Assembly (NCBI RefSeq): GCF_000418325.1
Contig: NC_021658.1
Coordinates: 13,310,501-13,374,500 of the forward strand
Direction: 5' to 3'
DNA from: Sorangium cellulosum So0157-2
Lineage (GTDB): Bacteria > Myxococcota_A > Polyangia > Polyangiales > Polyangiaceae
Length of the DNA: 64,000 nt
In this document: piece by piece, positions 20,870-29,300 of the stretch
How positions within the stretch are numbered: the first letter of the stretch is position 1
Layout: every line of letters begins with the position of its first letter
Made by a program: the position numbers and the translations under genes
The notes under the pieces: generated by a model
What the model was told of the DNA's origin: nothing
The model's input: the letters and a program-made list of their open reading frames with translations, nothing else
Database searches by the model: none

Positions 20870-22756
20870 TCAGCCGAAGACCCGCAGCCCGGCCGCGCGG
20901 CCGAGCCGCTCGGCGAGGAAGTCCGCGAGCAGCGGATCGGCGGCGTGGATACCCTTCACGAAGCCTCCCTGATTCCGCCCGACGAGGGCGTACGCGCCGT
21001 GCTCCGCGAGGACGCAGAGCGCCTCGATGTCGTCGCACCCCGGCGCCGATCGGAGGTCGAGGGCGTGCACCACCACGTCGTCGCGCGGCGACGCGAGCAG
21101 CGCCTTGACCTGCGCGCCCAGGCTGAGCCCGTCGTGGTGGGCGACAAGGATGAGCACGGCGCCCCCGCGGAGCGCGTTCCGGATCACCGAGGTGGCGAGC
21201 AGGACCGTATCGGTCACCGACAGGTCGAGCGCCCGGGGCGCCGAGATCGCGGAGGGGCCCTCGGCGCTCGGAGCCTCGCGCACGAGCAGGCTGAAGATCT
21301 CGCCGATGCTCCGCCGATCCTGCGGAACGCGGTGCAGGATCGAGGACTTTGTGGCCTCGGCGCGCCGCCGGGCGATGCGGAGCAGCTGCGCGAGCCCCTG
21401 GCCGTCGTGCGGGAAGGTGGCGAGCCCGACGAGCAGCCCCTTCGGCAGGTACCCGGCCCGCTTCTCGCTCCCGGCGACGCGCGAGAGCATCCGGCGATGG
21501 CAGGCGTGGGCCTCCAGCCCGGCGGTCTCGGGCATGAGCAGGTGGAACTCGTTCTCGTCGACGCGGGCCAGGATGTCGGTGTCGCGCACGGCGCGGAGCA
21601 GGTGCTCGGCGACCTGACCGGCGTTGAGCCCGTTGGCCGGGGGCGGCGGCGTGGCGCGCCAGTAGGAGAGGTCGTCCGGGCGCTCCGGCGCGGCGGTCGC
21701 GTCGGGCTCGATGACGATGGTCGCGATCGTGAACCGGCGGCCGTGCCGCTTGGCCTTGTCGATCTCCCGGCCGGCGACGTCGACGTAGTACGCGAACGAG
21801 TACGCGCTCGACGCCGGGTCCTTCATCGCGGCGCCGCCGGTCGAGCGCTCGCGCTCGCCGAGCAGGGCGAGCGCCGTCGTCGCCTGCGTGGCGAGCAGCT
21901 TGACGAGGCCGTCGAGGAGCGGGGCGCGCCGGGACGTGGAGACGCTGCTGTCGGGGCGCCTGACCGACGGGAACGCGGAGCTGCGGCCGGGCTCCTTCTG
22001 GAGCAGGAGGTGCCCCGCGGACAGCCTGCGGAGGGCCAGCGGCACGACGATGAGCTGCTCGCGCCGGGCGAAGTCGAGGATGTCGGCCTCGCTCCCGTAG
22101 GCCGGCGCGCGATCGAGCGGGCCGGTCAGCGCCGAGCGGGTCAGCTCGGTGGAGCGCTCCCCGACCGTCAGGTACACGGCGGCCGCGGCCGCGCCGGTCG
22201 CCTCCACGAACACCTCGGCGACCTGCTGGGCGGCCGCGTTGCGGTCGCGCGCGTCGGCGAGCTCGGCCACGCGGGCGATCCACCCGGCCGCCCGCGCGCT
22301 GCGCGCGGACTCCTGCTCCAGCTGCACCCGGAGGGCGCGCTCCACGAAGCGCACCCGCACCGAGCCGACCGCGTTCAGCACCTCGTCCCCGCCGAGCGGC
22401 AGGAGGAAGAGCCCGGCGCCGCCGAGCGCGACCGCGTGGGCGCCCGCCTCGAGCTGCGCCCGCGTCGCCAGGGCGAAGACGGTCGCCTCGGGCGCGAGCG
22501 CCTTGAGGTGGTGGACCATCGCGAGGCCGGCCCCGTCGCCGAGCCCGACGTCGATGAAGGCGACGTCGGGCGCCGCGGTCTCGGCCAGGGCGATGCCCTC
22601 CGCGAGATCGCTGGCGAGCATCAGCTCGTCCGACGTGACGACCCGCGAGAACAGCGTGTGGGTCGCCTCGTCGGCGATGACGGCGAGCACCTTGAGCGAG
22701 ATCTCGTGGACCGGCGCCCGGCTCGGGCTCCAGACCCCCTCGACCGAGGCGGTCAC
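20870..22756 (-). CDS. Receiver-GAF-degenerate GGDEF signalling protein
   Basis: 628 aa from GTG 22754-22756, which overlaps the dapF stop (GTGA). The N-terminal receiver has DVAFIDVGLGDGAGLAMVHH (phosphoacceptor Asp present). A GAF-like domain spans about 165-310 (QQVAEVFVEATGAAAAAVYL). A GGDEF-fold domain (about 320-480) has its active-site loop reading ARVDENEFHLLMP, near residue 399, so GGDEF is replaced by DENEF and cyclic-di-GMP synthesis is unlikely. The final 150 residues are unassigned. It may act as a sensor of GTP or c-di-GMP, or simply as a scaffold (inference). It is coupled to dapF upstream and the DUF4388 regulator downstream. Confidence 0.8.
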   Translation of the reverse strand: MTASVEGVWSPSRAPVHEISLKVLAVIADEATHTLFSRVVTSDELMLASDLAEGIALAETAAPDVAFIDVGLGDGAGLAMVHHLKALAPEATVFALATRAQLEAGAHAVALGGAGLFLLPLGGDEVLNAVGSVRVRFVERALRVQLEQESARSARAAGWIARVAELADARDRNAAAQQVAEVFVEATGAAAAAVYLTVGERSTELTRSALTGPLDRAPAYGSEADILDFARREQLIVVPLALRRLSAGHLLLQKEPGRSSAFPSVRRPDSSVSTSRRAPLLDGLVKLLATQATTALALLGERERSTGGAAMKDPASSAYSFAYYVDVAGREIDKAKRHGRRFTIATIVIEPDATAAPERPDDLSYWRATPPPPANGLNAGQVAEHLLRAVRDTDILARVDENEFHLLMPETAGLEAHACHRRMLSRVAGSEKRAGYLPKGLLVGLATFPHDGQGLAQLLRIARRRAEATKSSILHRVPQDRRSIGEIFSLLVREAPSAEGPSAISAPRALDLSVTDTVLLATSVIRNALRGGAVLILVAHHDGLSLGAQVKALLASPRDDVVVHALDLRSAPGCDDIEALCVLAEHGAYALVGRNQGGFVKGIHAADPLLADFLAERLGRAAGLRVFG

Positions 22757-23559
22757 GCGATCACCACCTCGCCCGAGAACGCCCGGCGCGCCGGGCCTTG
22801 CATGAGCAGCTCCAGGGATCCGGGGGCGACGGTGATGCGCAGCGAGCCGCCGGGCAGCACCACGCGGAGCGGCGCTCCGTACGGCGCGCGGCCCTGGGCG
22901 CACGCCGCGGCCGCCACGGCGCAGGCGCCGGTGCCGCACGCCAGCGTCCGGCCGACGCCGCGCTCCCAGACGGTCACGTCGATGCACGCGCCCTCGGCCT
23001 GCTCGGTCGGTCGAGCGCGGCAGAACTCGACGTTGATGCCCTCGGCCGGCGTGGTCGCCACGATCGGCCCGAGCTCGTCGATCGCGTCCTCGGTGTAGGG
23101 GTCGAACGTCACCGCGTGCGGGTTGCCGACGTCGACGGTCGCGAACCGGTGCTCTGCGCCGAGCGCGGAGACCACGAGCGGCTCGCCCAGGCGGGCGCGG
23201 CCCATGCCGACGAGCACGTCGAAGCGGTCCCCGGCCCGGGTGACCTCGCACCGCTTGTCGCCGGCGTCGGTCGCGATGGTGAGCGCCTTCTGGGGTGTCC
23301 CTCGGGAGACGAGGTAGGCCGCGACGCAGCGGATGCCGTTGCCGCACATCTCCGGGCGGCTCCCGTCGGCGTTCCAGACCTGCATCGTGGGCCGCTCGCG
23401 CCGCTCGCGATCGATGACCAGCACGCCGTCGGCGCCGATCCCGAACCGGCGGTCGCAGAGGCGCCGCGCCGCCTCGGCGGTCATCGGGACCGCCTCGACG
23501 AGGATGAAGTCGTTGCCAAGACCTTCCCACTTCTCGAACCGGACGACGTTTTCCTTCAT
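22753..23559 (-). CDS. dapF: Diaminopimelate epimerase
   Basis: Interconverts LL- and meso-diaminopimelate, needed for lysine and peptidoglycan. 268 aa. The two catalytic cysteines lie in EMCGNGIRCVA and LACGTGACAVA. The N-terminus FEKWEGLGNDFILVE is typical. ATG 23557-23559 overlaps the stop of the DUF167 gene (ATGA), and its own stop overlaps the next GTG, so three genes are translationally coupled. Confidence 0.96.
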   Translation of the reverse strand: MKENVVRFEKWEGLGNDFILVEAVPMTAEAARRLCDRRFGIGADGVLVIDRERRERPTMQVWNADGSRPEMCGNGIRCVAAYLVSRGTPQKALTIATDAGDKRCEVTRAGDRFDVLVGMGRARLGEPLVVSALGAEHRFATVDVGNPHAVTFDPYTEDAIDELGPIVATTPAEGINVEFCRARPTEQAEGACIDVTVWERGVGRTLACGTGACAVAAAACAQGRAPYGAPLRVVLPGGSLRITVAPGSLELLMQGPARRAFSGEVVIA

Positions 23560-23894
23560 CGCTTCGCCCCGGCGAGCCGCGCTCGCGCCTCGGTCTCGTT
23601 GAGCCCGCGGACGGCGACGACCTTGCTCCTGCCGCTCGCGCCGAGGGCGATCTGGACATCGCTCTGGCGCACGTCGAGCGCGCGCGAGAGCAGCTTGACG
23701 AGCTCCGCGTTGGCGGCGCCGTCGACGGGCGGCGCGGTCAGCGACACGTCGAGCGCCCCTTCCCGCACCCCGACGATGGCGGAGCGCGACGACTTGGGGC
23801 GCACCTGGACCGAGATGCGCACGCCTTCGGCGCGCTCGGTGATCGCGAGGCGGCTCCACGCGGCGACGGGATCGCTCTCCTCGGGTTTGCTCAT
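23556..23894 (-). CDS. DUF167 (YggU family) protein
   Basis: 112 aa, matching the small DUF167 family: ISVQVRPKSSRSAIVG and APPVDGAANAELVKLLSRAL are its signatures, with a basic end GRSKVVAVRGL. The biochemical function of the family is unknown to me. It is the first gene of the overlapping set DUF167-dapF-GGDEF-like-DUF4388. Confidence 0.92.
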   Translation of the reverse strand: MSKPEESDPVAAWSRLAITERAEGVRISVQVRPKSSRSAIVGVREGALDVSLTAPPVDGAANAELVKLLSRALDVRQSDVQIALGASGRSKVVAVRGLNETEARARLAGAKR

Positions 23895-24282
23895 CGGGCC
23901 GCCGGCATCGTAGCGTATCTCGAGCTCACGCGTGGTCCCCGCGAGGCGCGGTCAACGTCGCTCGGTCACGCCGGTCACGCCGGTCACGCCGGTCACGCCG
24001 CGGTCCCGGCATCGTAGCGTATCTCGAGCTCACGCGTGGTCCCCGCGAGGCGCGGTCAACGTCGCTCGGTCACGCCGGTCACGCCGGTCACGCCGGTCAC
24101 TCAGCTTACGTCAGCTTCGGCGGCGTACGGACACCGCGAATTTGCCGCTCGGCGCGCCGACCCGCTACTCTTTTCGGCCAGGTCGTGGGTCGGCTCGCGC
24201 AACACGATCCGGCAGGGGCGACTTGCGCCAGCGGTTCTCGATAGTCGCCGCTGATGCTCATTTCCGCGTGGAGGCGTTTGCC
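23895..24282. other. 388-nt divergent intergenic region
   Basis: Lies between the DUF167 gene (leftward) and the Cys-rich lipoprotein gene (rightward). The left two thirds are a 104-bp tandem duplication; the right third (about 24110-24282) is unique and should hold the promoter and ribosome site (GGAGG) of the lipoprotein gene. Confidence 0.6.
23903..24102. repeat. 104-bp tandem duplication containing gccggtcac repeats
   Basis: The sequence starting cggcatcgtagcgtatctcg at 23903 recurs at 24007. Each copy ends in about four copies of a 9-bp unit (gtcacgccg). The block sits directly before the DUF167 start codon, in its promoter region. Confidence 0.93.
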
Positions 24283-25068
24283 ATGGCTGATGAAGGAGAA
24301 GGGTCGGTGGCCGCGACGTCCGGCCTCGCGAGGAGGCTCTGTGCGCTCGCGCTGCTCGCGGTGTCTGGCGGCCTGCTCGCATCTGCATGCGCCGATAACG
24401 AGAGCAGCCTGTTCGTCCGGATGCGCATGGCGCGGACGGGGGACTGCACCGTGACCTGCGGCGCTGACGAGCCGTTCTGGACCGAGGACACGGTCGACGC
24501 CGCGTACGCGGGCAGCCACAGCGCGACGCTCCTCGTGGGCAACCAGATCGTGCAGCGCGGCGACCCGGACGTGCTCCGCACCGAGACGTCGCGCGTTCAC
24601 CTCTACGAGGCGGAGGTCCGCGTCGACGACATCGAGGGCAACGCCGTGACCGAGGGCTACGTGGTTCCGGTCACGGGCATGATCGACCCCGGGACGAGCA
24701 GCGACGCCGGCTACAACTGCGCCGAGGTGCTCCTGCTCGACGGCGCCACGATGGACAACCTGCGCCGCCGGGCCGCGAGTCTCGGCCGCGACGTCCAGGT
24801 GGTGGCGACGGTGGTGGTGCGGGGCAGGACGCTGGGTGGCCAGGAGGTCGAGACCGCCGAGTGGTCCTACCCGATCCGGGTCTGCTTCGCGTGCAGCCGG
24901 TGCGTCGACGTGTCCCCGGCGACCTGCTGCGTCAGCTCGGCCAGCGAGGAGTGCGAGGACAACGACGAGGTCGTGGGGACCTGCTCCGGCCAGCGAGGAC
25001 CGCAGGACTGCCGCAACCTCGGTCAGACCTGCGCCGCGTACATCGAGAGCGTCCGCCGCACCCTCTAG
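24283..25068 (+). CDS. Cysteine-rich lipoprotein, function unknown
   Basis: 261 aa. After an unusually long N-region comes a hydrophobic stretch with lipobox LASAC (Cys36), so the protein should be lipid-anchored. The mature part has a beta-rich middle (SHSATLLVGNQIVQRG) and a Cys-rich end with the run VCFACSRCVDVSPATCC, then EECEDN, GTCSGQ, QDCRNLGQTC, suggesting several disulfides. ATG 24283 has GGAGG about 8 nt upstream. No relative is recognised; similar Cys-rich secreted proteins are common in myxobacteria. Convergent with the outer-membrane-type protein gene. Confidence 0.8.
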   Translation: MADEGEGSVAATSGLARRLCALALLAVSGGLLASACADNESSLFVRMRMARTGDCTVTCGADEPFWTEDTVDAAYAGSHSATLLVGNQIVQRGDPDVLRTETSRVHLYEAEVRVDDIEGNAVTEGYVVPVTGMIDPGTSSDAGYNCAEVLLLDGATMDNLRRRAASLGRDVQVVATVVVRGRTLGGQEVETAEWSYPIRVCFACSRCVDVSPATCCVSSASEECEDNDEVVGTCSGQRGPQDCRNLGQTCAAYIESVRRTL

Positions 25069-25121
25069 CTCCGCCGGAACCCCTCCAGGAGGCTCTCTGG
25101 GTAGACCGGGTGCCTCCCCTC

Positions 25122-25143
25122 TCCCCGGGCGCTGCCCCGGGGG
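25122..25143. terminator. Bidirectional terminator candidate
   Basis: A 7-bp GC stem, ccccggg (25123-25129) with cccgggg (25136-25142), with a 6-nt loop, lies between two convergent stop codons. Confidence 0.5.
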
Positions 25144-25149
25144 ACGCCG

Positions 25150-25764
25150 TCACCGCGCCGCTTCAGCGCGCCGCACCGGGGCCGCCTCCGGTGACGGTCC
25201 CGTCAGCACATTGAACAGATAAACGAACGGGAGGCCTAGCAGCGCGACGTCGAGCTGGGCAGCGAGGACGATCGCGGTTTCTTTCGAGGCGCCGAGCCCG
25301 AGCCGCATCTGGGCGAGCAGCCCTGTGCTCATCACGTAGGGCGAGTGGAAGTTGTAGCTGCGGGCTCCCCAGAAGACGGCGGCGGCGATCCCCGGCTCGA
25401 GCGCGTCGGCATCGTCGCTCCACCGGCCGTAGACCCCGGTGGAGACGATCAGCGGAAACAGATCGAGGACAGGTGCGAGCGCCGAGACACCCGCGCCGGC
25501 CTGGAGCTCGTCGAACCCGTGGGTGAGCACCTCGGCATAGGGGCCGACGCCGAAGTCGTCATTGGCGCCGCGGCCGAACAGCACGTCGCCTCGGAGCCCC
25601 GCGTGGAAGGCGGTGGAATCCCACCACCGCCGCTCGAGGCCGGTGCCGGCGGCGCCGAGGGTGACGCCGACGCTCGCCTGGGGTTCGGCGCGAGCCGTGC
25701 CGTGCGCGAGAACGACCCCCAGGAGGGCGGCAAGCAAGGCAGCTGGGCGGCCCGCCGTAGGCAT
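25150..25764 (-). CDS. Exported hypothetical protein, possibly outer-membrane
   Basis: 204 aa with a cleavable signal peptide (LLAALLGVVLAHGTARAEP). The mature part alternates polar and hydrophobic residues in short strands (SVGVTLGAAGTG, FGVGPYAEVLTHG, STGLLAQMRLGLGAS), as in small beta-barrel proteins. No family is recognised. It ends near a shared hairpin with the convergent lipoprotein gene. Confidence 0.7.
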   Translation of the reverse strand: MPTAGRPAALLAALLGVVLAHGTARAEPQASVGVTLGAAGTGLERRWWDSTAFHAGLRGDVLFGRGANDDFGVGPYAEVLTHGFDELQAGAGVSALAPVLDLFPLIVSTGVYGRWSDDADALEPGIAAAVFWGARSYNFHSPYVMSTGLLAQMRLGLGASKETAIVLAAQLDVALLGLPFVYLFNVLTGPSPEAAPVRRAEAAR

Positions 25765-26077
25765 GATGGGGGCGATGCTACAGGGCGCTGTCGGGGGGCG
25801 CGCTTGAATTCTGCGATCCGCGTCGTCCTACGAGGTGTCGAGGATCTGCCTTCGGGTCGACGGCGTTCGGATCGCGGCGCGCGCTCCGGGTCTCCGGCCA
25901 GGTCGCGGAGCGCGTCTCTCCGGGCGAGCTGCCAGCGTGACTCTCCGGCCACGTCGCGGAGCGCGTCTCGGGTCTCTGGGCGCTCGTCGGCCGCGTTTGT
26001 CATCGGCAGGTCACTCCGTTCGCACGGTGCAGCCCGCTCTGCGCGCCCGGCGGGGTTCATGGTAGCGTCCGGGGGCT
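25765..26077. other. 313-nt divergent intergenic region with a direct repeat
   Basis: Separates the exported protein gene from zapA. It carries a 51-bp-spaced direct repeat (tctccggcca(g/c)gtcgcgg, at 25891 and 25942, continuing into agcgcgtctc). No gene seen. Confidence 0.6.
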
Positions 26078-26407
26078 ATGGCGCGCCGCACCGTGCAGCT
26101 ACGGGTGGGGGGTCAGACCTACCGCGTGGTGACTTCCGCGAGCGATGAAGAGCTCCAGCGGCTCGCGGCTGTCGTCGACCAGAAGCTCGCCACGGTTGTG
26201 CCCGCCGGCCGCGCGGTGACGCCGCAGGCCATGTTGCTGGCGGCGATCGCGCTCGCCCACGACCTGGAGCAGGAGCGGTCCCGGACGGCCATGATCGCCG
26301 GCCGCGCGCGGGATGCGTTCGGCCGGATCCTGCAGCGGGTCGATGCGGTGCTCGGCGTCGGCCCGGACTCGCCGTCTTCGGGCGAAGCGAACGGCAGCGC
26401 GCCCTGA
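26078..26407 (+). CDS. zapA: Cell division protein ZapA
   Basis: 109 aa. ZapA tetramers bundle FtsZ filaments at the division site. The N-terminal strand pair VQLRVGGQTYRVVTSASDEE and the coiled-coil LQRLAAVVDQKLATVV plus MLLAAIALAHDLEQERSRT match the family. It lies 12 nt upstream of bioF, so the three rightward genes zapA-bioF-bioD probably form one transcript. Confidence 0.9.
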   Translation: MARRTVQLRVGGQTYRVVTSASDEELQRLAAVVDQKLATVVPAGRAVTPQAMLLAAIALAHDLEQERSRTAMIAGRARDAFGRILQRVDAVLGVGPDSPSSGEANGSAP

Positions 26408-26419
26408 GCGTGAATCCTC

Positions 26420-27634
26420 ATGCGCCGCGCGGTCCTGCGGACTGGCCCGGCTGCCCACGGAGATGGCATGCCTGCATCCATGGATGAAGCTCCCCGCCCG
26501 CCCGCGTCGACCCCCGAAGGGGTGGACGCCCTTCGTCACCTGCAGGACGAGCTCTCCGAGCTGGACCGCGCGGGCCTGCTGCGCACCCCTCCGGCCACCG
26601 CGTCCGGTGCGGGGATGCTGGTGCTGTGTTCGAACGACTATCTCGGGTACGCCGCTCTCCCCTGGTTGTCGGAGGGCGGCGCTGCGAGCGGTGCGGGCGC
26701 GTCCCGTCTCGTGAGCGGGACGCACGAGGCGCATCTGATGGCCGAGCGCGAGCTCGCCGCGTGGCTGGGCATGGAGGCGGCGCTCCTGTTCTCCTCGGGG
26801 TACGCGGCCAATGTCGGCACCGTCGCCGCGCTGGCCAGGCCGGGGGACGTCATCGTCTCGGATGCCCTGAACCACGCCTCGCTCATCGACGGCTGCCGCC
26901 TCTCGGGAGCGGCCATCGAGGTGGTCCGCCATGTTGACGCGGGGGCGGTCGAGAGCGCTCTCGTGCGCGGCCGGGGCGCTCGCCGCCGGTGGGTCGTGAC
27001 CGAATCGCTCTTCAGCATGGATGGCGACAGCCCCGACCTGCGCTACCTCCGCGAGCTGTGCGACCGTCATGACGCCGCGCTGGTGGTGGACGAGGCGCAT
27101 GCTCTCGGCATCCATGGGCCGCGCGGCGCTGGCCTGTGCTCCGAGGTCGGCGTTCGGCCCGACGTCCTCATCGGCACGCTCGGCAAGTCGATCGGACTCC
27201 ACGGCGCCTTCGTCGCGGGCTCCTCGACCTTGCGGACTTACCTGTGGAACCGCGCGAGGAGCTTCGTGTTCTCGACCGGCATCAGCCCCATGGTGGCGCT
27301 CGCGTCGGTGGACCGCGTCCGTCGTGCCGCTGCCGACGATGCAGGTCGGTCACGACTGGCCACGGTCACGCGCCAGCTCCGCGCTGGCCTGCACGCGCTG
27401 GGGGCCCCGCTGCTGCCGGGTTCGTCGGGCCCCATCCTCCCCTGGCTCTTGAAGTCGCCGGGTGCCGCGGTGGAGATGTCCCAGCGCCTCGCACGGGAGG
27501 GCATCCTGGTCCAGGCGATCCGCCCGCCGACGGTCCCGGCGGGTACATCGCGGCTCCGCATCACGGCCAGCGCGTCGCTCTCGGAGGCCGATGTGGAGCG
27601 TGCCCTTGCAGGATTCCGCGAGGCGCTGCGATGA
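26420..27634 (+). CDS. bioF: 8-amino-7-oxononanoate synthase
   Basis: PLP enzyme joining pimeloyl-(ACP/CoA) and alanine in biotin synthesis. Family marks: SNDYLGYAALPWL, GASRLVSGTHEAHLMAERE, LFSSGYAANVGTVAA, VVDEAHALGIHGPRGAG and the PLP-lysine segment GTLGKSIGLHGAF. 404 aa from ATG 26420; ATG 26468 (MPASMDEAPRPP) has a closer GGAGA site and is an equally good start, giving 388 aa, nearer the family norm. The stop overlaps the bioD start (ATGA). Confidence 0.95.
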   Translation: MRRAVLRTGPAAHGDGMPASMDEAPRPPASTPEGVDALRHLQDELSELDRAGLLRTPPATASGAGMLVLCSNDYLGYAALPWLSEGGAASGAGASRLVSGTHEAHLMAERELAAWLGMEAALLFSSGYAANVGTVAALARPGDVIVSDALNHASLIDGCRLSGAAIEVVRHVDAGAVESALVRGRGARRRWVVTESLFSMDGDSPDLRYLRELCDRHDAALVVDEAHALGIHGPRGAGLCSEVGVRPDVLIGTLGKSIGLHGAFVAGSSTLRTYLWNRARSFVFSTGISPMVALASVDRVRRAAADDAGRSRLATVTRQLRAGLHALGAPLLPGSSGPILPWLLKSPGAAVEMSQRLAREGILVQAIRPPTVPAGTSRLRITASASLSEADVERALAGFREALR

Positions 27635-28326
27635 GGGGCCGTCCTGTTTCACGTGAAACAGGTCAGCTCCGGGTCGCGGTGGTCGGAACCGGGACCGGCG
27701 TGGGCAAGACGCACATGACCGTCTCGCTTGTCGCCGCGCTGGCAGCCCGCGGCGACAAAGCCTGCGGCCTGAAGCCCATCGAGTCGGGTGTGGACGGCGT
27801 CTCGGCGAGCGACGCCGATCAGCTGGCCGCCGTCAGCTCGGTTCAGCCCGAGCCGGCGCCCTACCGCTTCCGGGAGCCCGTCTCACCGCACCTGGCGGCG
27901 CGCCGCTGCGCCAGCGCCATCTCGCTCGAGGTCGTGACGTCGTGGGTCGCGAGGCAGAAGGCGCCCTGGGTGCTCATCGAGAGCGCCGGCGCGCTCCTCT
28001 CCCCTCTCGGGCCGCGGCTGACGAATGCAGATCTCGTGCGCGCGCTCGCTCCTGATGCCGTCGTGCTGGTGGGCCTCGACCGGCTGGGCATCCTTCATGA
28101 GGTTGCCAGCGCCGTGCTGGCTCTGCGCGCTCTCGCCCCCGGTTTGCCGCCGGCGCAGGTGGTGCTGAACCCGCCGGCAGCTCCCGATGCTTCGACCGGC
28201 ACCAATGCGGGAGAGCTGGAAGCGCTGGGCATCACCATGGGCGCCGTGGAGATGCCGCGTGCGGAACCCACAGCGCCGGCATCGCTTGCCGCAGCCGAGC
28301 TTGTTCTGGCGCGACTCCGTACCTAG
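27631..28326 (+). CDS. bioD: Dethiobiotin synthetase carrying an internal parS site
   Basis: Closes the ureido ring to give dethiobiotin using ATP and CO2. 231 aa. The P-loop is VVGTGTGVGKTHMTVSLVA and the second conserved site is GLKPIESGVDG; ESAGALLSPLG follows. ATG 27631 overlaps the bioF stop. Codons 5-10 (PVSRET, with the flanking Gly) are encoded by a perfect parS palindrome, so the non-conserved N-terminal extension may exist only to carry this DNA site (inference). A decayed second copy lies immediately downstream. Confidence 0.95.
   Translation: MRGRPVSRETGQLRVAVVGTGTGVGKTHMTVSLVAALAARGDKACGLKPIESGVDGVSASDADQLAAVSSVQPEPAPYRFREPVSPHLAARRCASAISLEVVTSWVARQKAPWVLIESAGALLSPLGPRLTNADLVRALAPDAVVLVGLDRLGILHEVASAVLALRALAPGLPPAQVVLNPPAAPDASTGTNAGELEALGITMGAVEMPRAEPTAPASLAAAELVLARLRT
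27645..27660. promoter_or_regulatory. parS: parS site (ParB-binding) inside bioD
   Basis: TGTTTCACGTGAAACA, a perfect 16-bp palindrome identical to the consensus chromosomal parS of other bacteria (known for Streptomyces and similar elsewhere). Flanking bases extend the symmetry to 20 bp (27643-27662). ParB loads here and spreads to drive origin segregation. It is 4.5 kb from the dnaN upstream region. Confidence 0.93.
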
Positions 28327-28429
28327 TTCCGCTCGCCGGGAGGCCGGCCTGGTCAGGTTCGAGCGCCACTGGCTCTGCCCGCCCCGACTCTCGCTTCGTC
28401 TGGTTTTAGCATCGGGGCGCGTTCCAAGC

Positions 28430-29185
28430 GTGCCCTTGCAGGAGCGCGCACGGCGCGCTGCGAGGAGAGGCCGGCCTGTTTCACGTGAAACAGCGCCGGG
28501 TGGCGATGGTCGGAACCAGGAGCGACGTGAGCCAGACGCACACGACCGTCGCGCTCGTCGCCGTACCGGCAGCTCGCGGCGACGAAGTGTGCGGCCTGAA
28601 GCCCGTCGGTCGGGCGCTCGCCGCCTCTCGGCGCGTGGCCCCGAGCGGCCAGCCGCTATCAGCTCGGTTTATCGCGAGCCGGCGCGTACCGATGGGTACG
28701 CTGCGGCCAGCGCATCGCGTGGCTCTCCGGAGCCGGTCTCGCCGCGCCTGGTAGCGCGCCGCTGCGCCAGCGCCTTCTCGCTCGAGGTCGTGACGGCTGG
28801 GTCGGGCGGCAAAGGGCGCCCTGCTGCTCGTCGAAGCGAGTGCGCCGGCGAGCTTCTCTCCCCTCTCGGCCGCGGCTGTCGAATGCAGATCTCGTGCGCG
28901 CGCTCCCTCCTGATGCTGCCGTCCTGGTGAGCCTCGCGGCTGGTCATCCTTCACGAGGTTGCCAGTGGCGTGCTGGCCCTGCGCGCTCGCCCCTGCTGTG
29001 TCGCCGGCGCGGGTGGTGCTGAACCCGGCGCCAGCTCCGGATGCTGCGACCGGTATCAATGCGGGAGAGCTCGAAGCGCCGGGCATCGGCACGGGCGCCG
29101 TAGAGATGCCGCATGCGGAACCCACAGCGCAGGGATCGCTCGCCGCAGCCGAGCTCTTCCTGCCGCGACTCCGTTTCCTGCCTCG
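28430..29185 (+). pseudogene. Decayed duplicate of the bioF end and bioD
   Basis: The DNA aligns over its length with 27601-28326: cccttgcagga at the start (end of bioF), the parS site, ggtcggaacc, cggcagctcgcggcgacgaa, then gcagatctcgtgcgcgcgct, and cgccgcagccgagct at the end. It has lost a start codon, has multiple frameshifts and a deletion, and the P-loop region reads GTRSDVSQTH instead of GTGTGVGKTH. It cannot make BioD. A perfect parS survives at 28477. Confidence 0.9.
28477..28492. promoter_or_regulatory. parS: Second parS site (in the bioD pseudogene)
   Basis: Identical TGTTTCACGTGAAACA, 832 bp after the first. The surrounding duplicated sequence has diverged, yet all 16 positions are intact, which suggests selection for ParB binding. 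Confidence 0.92.
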
Positions 29186-29300
29186 GGCGCGTTCCCAGAG
29201 TCGCGTCGCTTCGCTGACCGCCTTCGCTCGCTGCAACCACGTCAGCGGCAGCGAGAACGCGCGTCGCAGCTCCTGACGATCTGGCCTGCTCCGCGGTGGC

